From contig JAZHRO010000024.1 of NCBI GenBank assembly GCA_037157565.1, positions 15,630,501-15,694,500 on the forward strand: a stretch of 64,000 nucleotides of DNA, read 5' to 3'. The DNA is from Thalassia testudinum (taxonomy: Eukaryota > Streptophyta > Magnoliopsida > Alismatales > Hydrocharitaceae). The position numbers were made by a program, and so were the translations under genes. Shown piece by piece: positions 1 through 13,600 of this stretch. Each line of letters starts with the position of its first letter. The stretch's first letter is position 1. The notes under the pieces are model-generated. The model ran no database searches. It was not told where the DNA came from and was given only the letters and a program-made list of their open reading frames with translations.

Positions 1-168
1 ATAATGAGAAATCATCTAATGGTTACAAGTTTGAGCACTGTGGTGCTATGCCAGAGATAGGATTTTGGTAATCCTGCTATGTGGGCATTTTACTTGCATT
101 TGTTTTTGCTTGGACCAAAGATCTCATGAGAAATTCTCATGAACTTTGTTTTGTAATCTTCATTGTAG

Positions 169-310
169 GTTACACGAAATGTGTCACTTCTATCTCAGTG
201 GATGGCAATTGATCTCTACCTCCGAGAAGTTGACAATCTCAGATTTGAACTTTCCATGAGCAGATGCAATGATAAATTGGGGAGGCTTGCACATGAAATT
301 CTGCTCAGAG
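169..310 (+). CDS. PPC4: BTPC exon: end of conserved N-terminal half
   Basis: This is the first exon visible, with acceptor TTGTAG at 163-168 and donor GT at 311. It encodes the conserved stretch containing [20 protein letters not shown], followed by the [10 protein letters not shown] region, which precedes the BTPC-specific insert. It ends with one base of a codon that is completed at 5467. The codon upstream of 169 is in another exon outside the window, so the start methionine cannot be placed. Confidence 0.93.
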
Positions 311-3300
311 GTTTGCAGGGTTTCCTTTCTTTCTTCATAAATGCAGATAGCAGTTCCCATTTCATTATGGACAACCACAGTGATACACTTTAGGAATGTT
401 TTTTTCTCTGTTATTAAACTTGAATATCAGTGCATGTAAATGGTTCTAATATGATAAATGGTGATAACCTAGGATATGTAGATTGACCAAGATGATTGCA
501 CCTGCAGCTGCCAATGTATGAGTACAATCAAGAGCATTATGCAATTAATGATTTAAATGAAAAAGCTACTTTCAAGCCTGCATATTGATGTCTCAAGTAC
601 ACACTTCATGGGGATGAACAATCTAGCTCTATAAAACATATAGATTGAATGGTCATGGAACTCGTTAACCTATCATAAACCCATGGATCTATAAATGTAA
701 TCCTTGCAACTCATAATAGGATCAATCAATGTAGGGATTTTCTCTTAAATCTAACTTAGAGAATAAGAATTAAATAATATTTAACTTTGGAGAAGCTAAA
801 ATACTTAAAGATCTAACCAATGTGGAGAGAATGTCCTTACAAGAGCTCTTATTACTCTAACAAACTTGTGATAACTATAATGGATAGAGAGAGGCTATTG
901 AGTTACCTATGTTGACCTTAAAATATAGGGATTTTTTCATAGATGCCACTATAAACTTTCGAAATGAATTTTATTCCTCTAGGTTGCAACTATTGCTATT
1001 AATGCCATTGAAAATATGACCCTTTTATGAAAATATTGGTTGGGTTAAGATCCATTTGATTTGAGTTAACGAACATTTGTTTCACTGTCAATCTCTTCCC
1101 CACTTACACCAAGCATCGTAAGAGCTTGTTTCTCAAGCTTTGGCGTTGGATCATCTTTGCCTTGATGAAACTCATTTGCAAGCTCGATTAACAGCAATGA
1201 AAATAACAAAAGCAACATCATCAACAACAAGCAACAACAAGAACAATGGTAGCAGCATGAGCAATAACAAGAACAATGGCAACAACATAAGTAATAACAA
1301 GAACAATGGCAACGACATAAGTAATAACAAGAACAATGACAGCAGCATAAGCAACAACAAGAACAACAACAATAAGAAGCAACAACAATAACAACAGTAG
1401 CAACAACAAGAAGCAATAACAACAATAACCGCAACAACGAGCAACAACAACATCAACAACGACAATAGCAGCAATAAGCAACACAACAAGAACAATAACA
1501 ACAACAGTAGCAGCAACAAGGGCATTAGTTGGAGAGGCATCGTTGAGCTCGCTCGGGAGGTGATTGGAGGTGAGGTTGACAACCTTGAGGGACTTGCAAT
1601 CGGTAAGGGGGATCTTGCCGAAGAGGGAGTTGGAGAGGTCGAGATGTAGAGGCTGTAGAGGGCGTCGAGCTTTGTGGAGATGGAGCTGAAGTGGTTGTTG
1701 TGGTTGAGGCGGAGCTTCCCAAGCTAGAAGCAACCAGTGAGGCTCGAGGGTACAGGGTTGGAGAGGGAGTTGGAAGAGATGTTGAGAGCTTGTGATGGGA
1801 GGGGGGATGGTGCCAGAGAGATGGTTGTGGGAGAGGAAGAGGTCGCAGAGGGAGCGGAGGGAGGTGATGGTGTCCTTTGGGAGGGGCCCAGAGAAGAGGT
1901 TGTGGGAAAGGCGATGGAGGAGGGGAGGTGGTGAGGGAGGAGCCCGAGGTGGGAGTTGGAGGAGTGGTTGAGGAGGATGAGGGGGGATGGGGTAATAGAG
2001 GTCATTGTGGGAGAAGTTGAGGGAGAGGAGGAGGGAAGAGGGGAGGAGGGAGAGGTAGGTAGGGATGCCTTCGGAGAGGGAGTTGAGGGAGACGTTGAGG
2101 AGGCAGAGGTGAGAGGACAGAGATGGGTAGGGGAGAGAGTTGGAGAGGAGGTTGCGGGAGAGGTGGAGGCGACGAAGGGAGGGGAGTTGGGAGAGGAGGA
2201 TGTGGGAGGGGAGGGGTTCAGAGAAGAGGTTGTTGGAGAGGTCAAGGTGGCAAATGGAGGTGAGGAGGTAGAGGGGTCCTGTAAGGTTGAGGTTGGGGAG
2301 GTGGAGTCGGAGGAGGCATGGGGAGGTGGTAGTGGTGTTAAAGAAGGTGAGATCAACCCACTTGGCCTTCGCTGCTACTCGACCCTCCAGGTCGAGTGGA
2401 AGGAGGAAGATGATCGATCACTAATAAATCTCATCTTACTGATTAATCTTCAAAGATGGATTAAATCACCACCGTCCATTTTTCTTTGAGATTAGTGCTT
2501 TTAACTTAACTTGAGTCAACTTTTCCTTAACTCTAGTTAGCGGACTAATGCATAAATAACGGAGTGGCATTTACGTTAATAGCGTAAGTTTCGCAATAGC
2601 ACTAATAGCAATAATTGCAACCCAGTGGTAGACCCAGTGGTAGAAAAATAATTTTGATTGACATCTGTGTAAAAATCCCTAAAATATAAACATGGTCTGA
2701 AAATTGTACCTAACACCACCCATTTCGTCAAACTTGTTGACATACCATCGAGATTTTGCAAAATATCGTGGACAATCTTACATTTTGTCTTTCTATGCAT
2801 ATTGATGTGGTCCACATTAGAAAAGGGCTATTTCATGAGCATGCCATGGGCAAGCAAAGCACTGTGCAGAAGGGAGAAAATTGGTGGGGAGTGCAAGAGT
2901 AGGTTGACGATAATCGAGCAAGCTAGGGTAGATCTTATGGAAGCATAAACTGCTTTGTATCTTTAAAGCTAACTTCATTTGTAATGTATACCGCATATTG
3001 TTTTGATAGACCGAACATGTTTACTAATGGAATGAAAGGGATAGCATATTCAAGGAAGGCCCTCCACCCTTTCCCTAAGGGGAGCCACGTTACAGAGAAT
3101 TTTCATTCATGCCTAGCTAGGAGGCATCGATAAAGCAAAGCGAAAGCCTGTTAGTCAAGGAAAGGCATGAAAGGAGGATTCTATTGATTTGATATACTTT
3201 CCTGGATTTGGAAATTCTATAAGGAAACAGGATGTGAAGTGAAAGTGAAAGCAGTAAGTGGAAGGCTTGACTTGCCCTTCCTGCTGGTTGTCTAGGGAGA

Positions 3301-4607
3301 AGCAAAATGTGAAAGGAAAGTGCAATCAAGGTCTCTCCCTATTTGGTTTTCCTTAATGGATGCCGACTAGCAGATTTTGTTGGTAATGCAATTTAGAAAT
3401 TGGAAAATCCAACACTTGTAGAAGTTCTTGCAAGGGGAACCATGTAGGGTCCTTGTTGAAAGGGATTTGGAGCCACCACTTCCAATATATTCCAAGGGTC
3501 AAAAAAGTAGTCTTGGTTGAGTTTTTCTACATAGGTGTCCCATATAAGCTTTGCAACAGTAATAATTACATTCAGACCTGTATAATGTTGTATGGTTAAT
3601 CATAAATGCCCTTCTTGGGTTGAGAACCTTCAAGTCCCTTGGTAAACTTAATAATAAACATCATAAAAAAGTTATACTTCAGCTTTTCAAAAAAAAAAAA
3701 AGTTATACTTTACCCCCATTTTGTATTTTGATTCATAAAGCATGTCATTCTCATTCCTAGTTCCCTACATCAATCTATTTGCAGTTGTTGGTATCACGAT
3801 GACTTTGCTGCCTCTCTTGCCTCTCATCTCCACGGTCAATGCTATCATCACCCCACGCAATTGACCTCAATCTATGTTTCCCATTGTTATGCTAGGTAAT
3901 ATAGCCATTAACCTTGATGTCTATCTCATTATTGTCAACACTACTATTGACAACTAACCTAGGATTCTAGGAGGTGTCATTAGAGGAAAGGCTTGAGAGG
4001 AGGGGTATGGAAGTTGGGAGGCTATATGTGGTGGGAATGGGGAGGCAGAACGGTGAAGGTAGAAGGGGAAGAGGACCTTGCAGAGGTTGGTGGATGGAGA
4101 GCGAAGTTGAGTTGGTGTGGTGGGAGGAGAGATGAGATAAATATGAGGATTTGAGCTCATTATAAGCAATGAGAGTCAATAGGTCCACTTGAGGTTGAAG
4201 ATGCCCTCGAAGTGTCCAAAGATAGGGGAGAGGGGAGTAGGTGGAAGAGGACTAGATGGTTAGGGCCTTGTCGAGTGATCTAGATCCAAGGTGGTTCCTA
4301 TTACAAAACCTGGAGATGATGACACCACTGTTATTGATTATGAGGAGGCTTAGTAGGTGTAGGTCAAAGGAGGGGGGATTAGGGATGGTGAGTGTTTGGA
4401 GGACCTGGAGGTGTGGAGAGGCGATGGGAGGAGGATGTGGTGGTTGGAAGAGGCCTCAAGAGAGGTGGAGGTATGGTTGTTGAGGTCACAAGAAGGGAGG
4501 AGGTTTGGAGTTAAGTTCAGAGGAGAGGGGCGGCTAGGGGAAGGAAGTGAAAGGAGAAGCCAATAGTACAACTAGGTGGATATCGCGGTGGATGAAGGAG
4601 GGGAGGC

Positions 4608-4662
<55 letters not shown>

Positions 4663-7600
4663 GGGAGGCAAATGGATATCGCGGTGTGTGTGTGTGTGTG
4701 TTTCTGTTCTTTCCTTTTTTTAATTTTAAATCGATACAGTTAAAACCCTTAGATGGACTTGAAATTCGTACCAACCTATCTCAAGTTAATAATAACCTAA
4801 CATGGAGCCTGAATTTAATGGAGGGTTCTTTGAGTAAAAATAAAATGGAGCAACTGTTGGGGGATGTTCATGTAATCATGATTTTTAAAGGAGCATCAGC
4901 AATGTTTGCAGTTGCACCTCTGTAAAAGTCCCTCCTTGATTTTAAATTGAACAGAAACACTAATTCACAAAGCCAGATATGTCACAAAATCATGTGGTCA
5001 CTTGCAGGAAGTCCCACAAGTCACAACTATGGCATCTTACTCAATTTTTTTTGAGAGATATCTTATTCATAAAGTTTAAAGGAAGGAGACCCTGTACAGG
5101 AGGGAACCAGATGAAGTATAAATTCCGGAGTAACTGATTTCTAGTATGAAACAGATGATCCACTTAAAAAAAAAAATCCAAATCCAGTATTCCAGTGTAG
5201 CTAGATCCTCATACTTAATTACATGAGGCAAAAAAAGTGTGCACTCCAAAATGAAAGGATTAGGTATGGATAATCATGCATGCACAAAGAGGCACATTCT
5301 TCTTGCAATTCTCTAGAAGGGTCACTGGCAGGTATATTACCTAGAGGCACCTGCATATTCATTTCTTGGTATATGTATACTTGCACAAACAAATAAATAA
5401 GACGGTTTATATATATTGACATTCTTTTTAGTCACTTCTGGAAAATCATATTGTTTCTTTTTCTAGAAAATTCATCGGAGGAGCGACATAGTGAAAGTTG
5501 GAATCAGTCAAACAAAAATCAACCCAGGCATTTTAGCCAACAAACTACTCTGCCAACAATGGTTCCTGCTGGAGCTGATCTCCCTTCTTGTACAGGTGAG
5601 CTTAATGGTTTATGGTTTCTGTAAGCTTAGTGCTATTCCATTCTGAAAGCTGTTATCTTGTGATTCAAGTCTCAAAAAAGCTTGTGAGGCATTCAGCATG
5701 TGCTGGGAAGGTCTTGCTTTGCTTGTTGAAATTCAAGGAATCAATTCCCAATTGTTCAACCTTAGCGTTTCTTCAATGCTTACTAGTGACAAGTTCACTG
5801 ATTTATTAATTCAATGAGGATCTGTATAAAAGTTATTGAAAACAATGGGAATCAGCTGAAAAATGTGCTACCTGAAGAGTTTTGGTTCCAGTTTAAGAAT
5901 AACTTGTTCCTTTTGATGTCTGTTCACTCATATTGTCTGTTTCTCAACTCCCATATCACTGTAATGGTATAAACACCTTGTTTTTGCAAAGAAAACAAAT
6001 TCGTTTTCATAATTATCATAAATATATCACTTCTCAAAAAAAAATTATCATAAATATATCATAGCTGGAAGGATGTTGAATTTCTAATCTTTTGGAATCA
6101 TAAGGGGTGATTCTTGCATTAGGTGCTTTCTGTAGATATATAGAGAAAGTTCTCCATGCCAGTCTGCCTATCACCTGCTACACTCACACAGAGACAAGAA
6201 AACTTGCACATCAATTAGATTGGATAGATTGTTTTGGAAGGGAGGCATCTAGCCATGATTTACAAGTTAAATTTCTGAAAGATGTTTAGACTTAGTTATG
6301 CCAATTGCTTCTCAAAAAGTGGTTTGTTTCTGATTTCAATTCTTGTCAGTTGAGCTAGTAATGTGCTCATATGTTGCTAGAATGTAACCATGAATATTTC
6401 TCATTAAAAATTTTATCTAATAGAGTAAACATGAACATTTGTTAGCATATTATTGTCTTATACCTCGGAAAAAAAATCACTCCGGCTGGCTGTTTTGTCT
6501 TCAGATTAGTTTTCTTGAATGTAATAAGATACACATCCAACATCAAAATAATATTAGAACCTCAAGATATAATGTAGGAAAGCTTGAAAGCAGCCTAGAC
6601 AGCCATATGTTTCATTTATTCTTCACAAGAAAAAATAGTAGTAAAATGTTCTTTATATAAACTACACTTTTACTACAAATCCTAATCTCAATCCGAATCG
6701 TAATTCTAATCCTAAGATGTACAGGACCAAACTCATTGTCAAATAACCATTCTCAACTCAACACTCTCTCAAGCCTTAGCTTGTGATGCTCCAAATTTTT
6801 GTAATAAGATATAGAATTATGCTTCTCCCCACTCAATAGAACTTCAAGAAGACAAGTAGATGGTTAATGATATAACTGAAATTCTCCAAGAAGATAAGTT
6901 AAAGATGGCTCCTAAACAAGTATGTAGTCCAAAAAGAAGAATTTTTTCTTGGAAAGTTAAAAGAATATTTGTTGTTGAAGATTTCCTCCAAGATTGTTAC
7001 TTTAATCAGAAAATCAACATACCATGCTTGTTGCAGATTGATTAGTGAGATAGACAAAGATCTCATCTCCAGGTAGATATTTGTAGTATGAAGTTTTAGT
7101 CTCGTCCAAGTTGAGTGCTAAGATGGGGAAAGACCTCCATCTCCAAGTATAGAGGCTCATAAGCAAGACCCTCATGAAAGAGAGTAGAGGAAACGTCTCG
7201 ACAATCAAGAAATGAGATGACGATTCTTGATGTAAAGGAATGTAAACTGAATATGGAGAAGCCCTGAAACAGAGCCAATGAGTGGAGACTATCAGAGGTG
7301 AGTTTTTGCTGAATTTCTCCTCAAATAGAGTGGAGATAAGGAAGGATCTCCATTGCCGAGAAGGTTTTGGGTAGGAGATAGGAGAAGACATCAATCTTTG
7401 AGTAGTCTCTCCCACACGAAACCTCAAAGAAAATAGATTTCTCGTATCTAGAGATCTAGAGGAGGAGGACGGGGAAGGGGAGGGGGGAGGCTGTGCACTA
7501 TGAAAAAAGCACTTTTGGCACAATGGTGCTCCCTCCTGGGTTATGGGCAACATTAGTCAGCTATCTGTTTGGTTACTGCTTGAGTCAGGTGGTCTAAAAT

Positions 7601-10600
7601 TGGGAGGGGTGTGATTATTAACATTGAGGGAGTTTGAGGGGATTAATGAAAATTCTATGACGACTTTAGGACCTATTTACTCCCACAACGATGATTGTTT
7701 CCAGGTCCCTCTTTCTCAGTGTTGCCTAATGTCTGCAAGGCTTGACCTCGATTGCTGTTCTAAGGCTGTTTGGTTGGATCAAGAAAGGGGCTGGGCTTGT
7801 AGATTATTGGGGTGGGCCTTTGGAGGCAAACCATGGTGGGTAGAGACCCACCTTTTGGTTGGGTCTGTTGGGGGATTGTGCTGCAGAGTTGATCTAGTTG
7901 CATAAGGACATTGGTGGTTTGGCTCTTTGTGCAGATATGGATGATTGCCATGACTAGGAAGATAGGGTTTTCCTCCATGAGGCTTATGACTATTTGAGAC
8001 AACACTTGGTTGGTCAAGATGAAGACTTCTTTCATGGCTGCAGGTTGCTGTGGCAACTGAAGCTCCGTTGAAGATGCACTTATTTGCTTGTGAGTTGCAA
8101 CGGTGGACTGTTACAAAAGTGAGGCAACAGAAATAGGATCTTAGTATGAATTCCACCTGTTCCCTTTGTAAGGCAGTGGATAAAGATGTGGATCACCTTT
8201 TTTTTCTTTTCTCTTGGTGAAGAGGAAGTCAGCAGTTGGAATAGAGTTGATCAATCATGGTTGATCTGAAGCCTTTTGTAGAACCTAAAGGTGTGATGCA
8301 ACTCAATTGGACCTGCTCAGTTCAGAAAAAGGAGAGGGCTTCTCCTTTGGCAATCCTTTGTTTAATTTGGGAGGAGCATAATGGAGCTGCCTTTGAGTCT
8401 CCTTGGGTCTTCTCCACCTAATGTTGAGTGCATTGTTTTGCAAGTTGGTCTATGCCATTGTGTTAGAGGGATTGTCCTTGTTAAGATCCTCATTTACTGA
8501 TTTTGAATTTCATTAAAGTTGGGGGGAAGGATACTGATCTGGGGCAGCTTTCCTTCTACTCCTCCAGACATGAGTTGGCTGATACCAAATTTAGGCTTTC
8601 AATCTGTGGCTGCTCCCACAATCCTTTCTGAGATTAATGCTAACTTTGTGAGGGGATGGTGCCGCCATCGACTATTCATGTGTCCATTACCTGAACAGAT
8701 TTCAATTTCATGATTTCAACCTCATCAGTAATATTTCAAACAAATTTCACTCCATAGTCGCAGAAGTAATCTTCCTTTGAAATTGATAACATGATTATGT
8801 TGAGCATCAAGGAAACATCAGTTGGATCTCCCAGTTCATCTTAGTCCAACCCTTGAACAATTTTGGAGATGAAAACTTACCTTATATGATACAAAAAACA
8901 ACTAAAGAACAATATAACAAATACTGCTCTCTGGATGGACATTAAAAAAAAAATCTCATAGAAAATCCTTCAACAATAACCATAACATAGAGAAAAGAGG
9001 GCCCAGAATCTTGAGAAATCAGGTGAGTACCTTTAGGTACCCTCCCTTTTCCGTTTCAAAAAAAAAAAGAACCTTGAGAAATCTTGCAATTACTCTTTCT
9101 GAAAACAATACTAGAACACCAAGATATAACAAGGAAAAATTTAAGGAAAATTTATGGAAGAAGTGGCCTGGAGAGTCACATAATTTAATGATTTTCCTCA
9201 AGAGAAAATATTAGTACAATGGTCTTTATATAGGTCTACATCTTTAGGCAATATCTTTTTTTTGAAGGGACTTTATGCAAAATCTTGATTCCAATCCTAA
9301 TCCTAATTCTAATCTTGAGAGGTGTAGGACCCAACTCAAACCAATAGCATTACTATCAACAAGGACAAGTTTTACTTACAAAATTACTTGGTATCTTTTT
9401 CTTAAACTTCGTTCTTCTAATTGCAAGTGCAGCTGAACCATTAAGCTATTGCCCTAAAAGCAAGCAGAAATTTCATGATTGTATCATATAAACAACTCAT
9501 AGGAAGTCATAGGAAGTAGGAACTCATAGTTTGTAAGCAAGCAAGATCTCAGGATTTGACAAAATCAAGAATGAATGATAGAGAGAGAGTTTGTTAACAG
9601 TGGAAAAGTTGAAGCACTTGGTGGATAGAAGTGGGGCGAATTGTAAGCAAAGGAGATAGTGATGAAAGTACCTGAGCCATTTAAGATATCTTTTGTATAT
9701 GTATCTTTAAAATTGAATGTAAACTTAGTCCCCTCACATGAATTCCTTTTATTTTTTCAACTATAGGTAGATCATCTTTTCCGGATGGATTATGAAGGTG
9801 AGGGATACAGAGGATTGGGCCTCTAAAGTTTAAATCCTGGATTTTAGATCTGTCTTCCATGCATGATTTAATAATTCTGAAAACTTGAAATGAGTGACTG
9901 TTAGTTGTTTGATATAGAAAGCTATTGATCATATTATACTTTTGTTACTTATTTAGAATGCAATGATGGAGAATCTCAATACCCCATAATGCAATTTCCA
10001 GGAAATATTAGTCGCCAGGTGAGCAAACTTTTGCATTCATTTACCAACCTTTTAACAATTTTGAGTTCCAACTTTCCTGGAGAATATTCTCATGGTAGTT
10101 CCATCTAGTGTGTTATATTGTGTTTTCTTGAGATCCTCACATATGAGATTCAACACAGGATAGTTTGCCAAATGGGAGCCTTTCAGATGGAAATTCGAGC
10201 ACTTCCATAAGTCCACAGTCTTCTATATCTGCGCTTTCAAAGTCATCTTTACCAAAAGCAGGTTCTTTCAATTCTAGCCAACTTCTCCAAAGAAAATTAT
10301 ACGCAGAGTCCCAAATTGGCAGATTCAGCTTCCAGAAACTTCTAGAGCCTAGTCTTCCCCAGCGCTCTGGAATTGCTCCTTACAGGGTTGTTTTAGGAGA
10401 TGTAAAAGAGAAGGTTAGAATTCCCTGATAAGTGTGCCATGCATTTCACTGGATGATCCTTATAAGATTTCTTTCATATTTCCGAAAAGGTTAAGAATTA
10501 TATATTTTTTTAGCAGTGAATATTTGGTCTTCTTCTGAGAACAACATTGAGGATTATAACATGGAAAATCTTGGAGTATTTCTTGATGGTATTACTTTGA

Positions 10601-13600
10601 TTACTGCAAATTATCAAAGGTTGCATATTGTTCAATCAATATTTGGCAGATGTGTCAAATGGGAAATATTTTCATGTTGAGGAATCAACAATCAACACAT
10701 TCTAGTAAATGCCTTTTGATGCTCTCTGTACCTTTCTTTTGCTTTGACTCTATTCTAATGGAGAACCATGCTGCAAATAAATAGATGTTGCATTGGATGA
10801 TAAAATTTTTAGTTCCTGTTGCAAGGAAGAATCTAGAATATAATGGAAGTGGAAAAAAGGTCATGTTCACAATTAGCACGACCATTCTGGGCACACCATC
10901 TTTACCAAACTTTTTTCAACTTTTATTATGAAATTATACACATCTATTTCAGATTGGTCTCCTCTGTCTAGTTCCTTCTGTGCAGTACTCTTATCTATCA
11001 ATTTTTCCCAATCTACTGGTTCTCTTGCTTCTTTGATTGGCTTTATCATTGTCTCATCTTTGATATCTCATCTGTATTTAAATAACTTGACTGTTGCTAT
11101 GTGTTTTTGCTAGAAGAGCTTTCGTATTGTTACAAGAAGTATCTCCTTCCCATCAAGTTAGGATCTGAACATTGCATGTTAAATCCTTAGATATCCTTGC
11201 AGGAGATTCCCCTGCCTTTATAACCTAATCTTTTTTCTTTAAACCTTTTAGTTTTTTGTTTTCATTATCTTGATAGATTACAATAATAACAATTTATGGA
11301 TCAATTGCATTAATAGGCCTCAAGTTCACTCAGGTATCGGTTAATCAAGTGCAGACTTTCAAAGATTTGTCATGACTGCCATGCATAGCAATGATTTGCA
11401 GATGTTAAACACTATTTCTAGAGCTTCCCAGTAGCTAGCCTATCACATAAAACTCTTTCAATCTTCATGCTTTTCTAGGAGGCTCAAGTTCTTCCTGGTA
11501 TTATATGTAACATTAAATGGTTCGTGCAATTTATTTTCTATCCATGCTGGAAACGATGATCAGATGTTTTATGTTAATTTTCAAAAGTTGTTACCAAATA
11601 TGTGTTCTTCCCTGTCTCATAACCACCAATATTATCATTGTTCTAGAAAGTAGATATCCTCTTGCTCACATGGGCGTCTTCATCTGCATAGCTGCTTTTT
11701 TGTTGAGGCAAGGGCAAGCTCATAGTCTCTTTCTAGTTCTTGCAAGCTGTTCCCCCCCTGCAATGTCGTTCATCTGGAAGTTTCAGAGTTCAAAAACTAC
11801 CATTTACTTATCCACTTGAAGAGTTGTTGACTTTTGATGCTTTAGATATAGGTAAAATCAATAGAATAGCGGTTTTGGTGGTCTTGTTGGGTGTTTGGTT
11901 GGGAAGAAATGGGGTCCTCTTTAAGGGGGATTATGTCGAAAATTTTGTCTCATCTATTTCTTCCTATGTAGAGTTCTCGGGATCTATTTTGTAACATCCG
12001 ATGTAATTCATTTTTGTGGAATGAAATAAATGTGGGTGGTTATCACTTGGATAACTACCCTTTGATTTTTTTAAAAAAAAATCAATAGAATAGAGAAAGT
12101 TGTGGTGTTCCTGACCTTTGGTAAACTCCAGCTCTCGTTATATAGAGATCTAAAGGAAATATTTAGACATGTATGTTCAAGGAAATGAGAAAGCATAATT
12201 ATGGAAGAAAGAAAAATCTCAACACTCCCCTTCAAGTTGGAGCACATATAGCAGTCATACTCAGCTTGGAATAATATCTATTCGAAAGGGAATGTGGGAG
12301 TGCCTTGGTAAAGACATCTACGTCTTAATTGTCAGATGAGACATAAATAGTATCAGCCCTAGTTGAATGAGTTCTCTGGCGTAGAGGTCTCCAATTCAAT
12401 GTACTTTGTCCTCTTATAAAATATCCGATTGTTCACAATGCAAGATATCCTAGTTGTCACATTGTATTTTCATGGGTGATCTTATAAATAGACAAGGACG
12501 TCCCTTTCAAAAAAGATGAAGATGATCCTTGCTATCTTTTAAGCCATAACATGATAATCACTTGATATTAATCCTACAACACTTGCCTACTCTTACTCTT
12601 CCAAGTCACTGAATTGCTATCTATGTATGTGCAAAAGCCTGTAGTAGAGTTTTTTGGCACTTGGCATTATTTCCTTCACACTAGACTACAATGTCAAGAG
12701 ATGCTCCCTTCATGAATAAGGAACCTTTTTTGTGATGAGGATTTCAAGTTTCTGAGAATCATCATAACTGCATTTCAATCTACTTTAGTAGGTTTCTTCA
12801 TGAGCTGATTAATCCTATCTACTGCAAAAGAAATATTAGGTCAAGTAATAGTTAAATAGAGTAATTCACCTACCGTTCCTCTAAATTGTTGTGCATTCAT
12901 GGATTCACATGTATTGTCATAGTTTGACCTTGTGATCCATGGGACATGCACAAGCTTGGATCATAACATGTCTATCTCCTATAAAATAAAGAATAATCTA
13001 CTAAAAGAATCCCCGACAATGGGTTCATGCTCAAAGTGAGTCCTGATCAAAGTTCTGCCCCATTACTGTTCCTAATCTTTCTTAATTAAATTTGTAGACA
13101 ACAATCTCCTTAACAGATTAAATATTTAATAAAAAATGGAAGGATAAATTTTCCCATTACAGTGGACAGCCCTTATTTGTCTTACTCCTTGCTGTACTGA
13201 TCCCTCCTGCAGTCCCACTGCACTGGCTACTCCCTTTGCACCACCACCCTGTTCTCCACCTCCCAGGCTGATGCTCATCCCTGCTGCCACCACTTCATCT
13301 ACAACTGAAATGCCATCAGCACCCTTTTCCTTCCCGTGGACTTTGCCCCCCACGACCGTTGCCCCCCTTCGCCTTTCTCTTCCTCTACCTTGCTGCCTCC
13401 CCCTCCCCCTCTGCTATCCTTAACTTCCATGCCATGCTCCTGGGGAGCCTGCAACCTGACACTCCCTTTTCCCTCAGTACCCAAGGCTTTCATCCCTTTC
13501 TTGTTCATCTCTTCTACCCATCAACCTAAATCAATCTCCAAATTTCATAAAGATTCCAACTTGAAGGCCCTATGCAGCAGAAACTGTTTGAGTGAGGCCC

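Larger units (their letters stand above)
311..5466. other. Intron 1 (in window) of BTPC, 5.2 kb
   Basis: The donor is at 311 and the acceptor ends at 5466. Apart from the LRR relic (1530-2370), the AAC minisatellite and the GA/GT tracts listed separately, it is AT-rich intronic sequence. A second purine-rich, GGAGG-dense block at 3960-4560 resembles the LRR relic in base composition, but I could not recognise a protein in it. Nothing else is assignable in 385-1060, 2480-3950 or 4780-5460. Confidence 0.75.
6540..9345 (-). repeat. Two similar direct segments, possible old LTR pair
   Basis: Segments at about 6540-6765 and 9090-9345 share order and wording: an ATATTAGAACCTCAAGATATAA-like start, a TTCTTTATATA box, a CTAATCCTAATTCTAATC-type run, and a GTGTAGGACC-like block. 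The left one ends CTCAACTCAACA and is followed by a CTCTCTCAAGC tract. That is the arrangement of a minus-strand copia 3' LTR plus polypurine tract. I could not find a clean primer-binding site or target duplication, so an LTR pair is only a suggestion. Confidence 0.35.
5596..9956. other. Intron 2 (in window) of BTPC, 4.4 kb
   Basis: The donor GTGAGC is at 5596 and the acceptor ATTTAG ends at 9956. It contains the LINE relic 7640-8720, a 48-bp LINE stub at 9021-9068 and a pair of similar segments at 6540-6765 and 9090-9345. In 5600-6500 and 9370-9950 I see only AT-rich intron sequence. Confidence 0.75.

Noticed and set aside
1066..1733. Several overlapping minus-strand frames with poly-Leu, Cys or Val
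   Set aside because: These arise from the AAC/CAG triplet repeat. Only the 5' end ([10 protein letters not shown]...) carries information, and that belongs to the LRR relic.
1724..2356. Long minus-strand open frame, Ser/Thr/Pro-rich
   Set aside because: It is an out-of-frame reading of the LRR relic; neighbouring frames give the LRR consensus.
3960..4560. Purine-rich block that resembles the LRR relic in composition
   Set aside because: Translation in all frames gave no repeated LRR consensus, so it is left unassigned.
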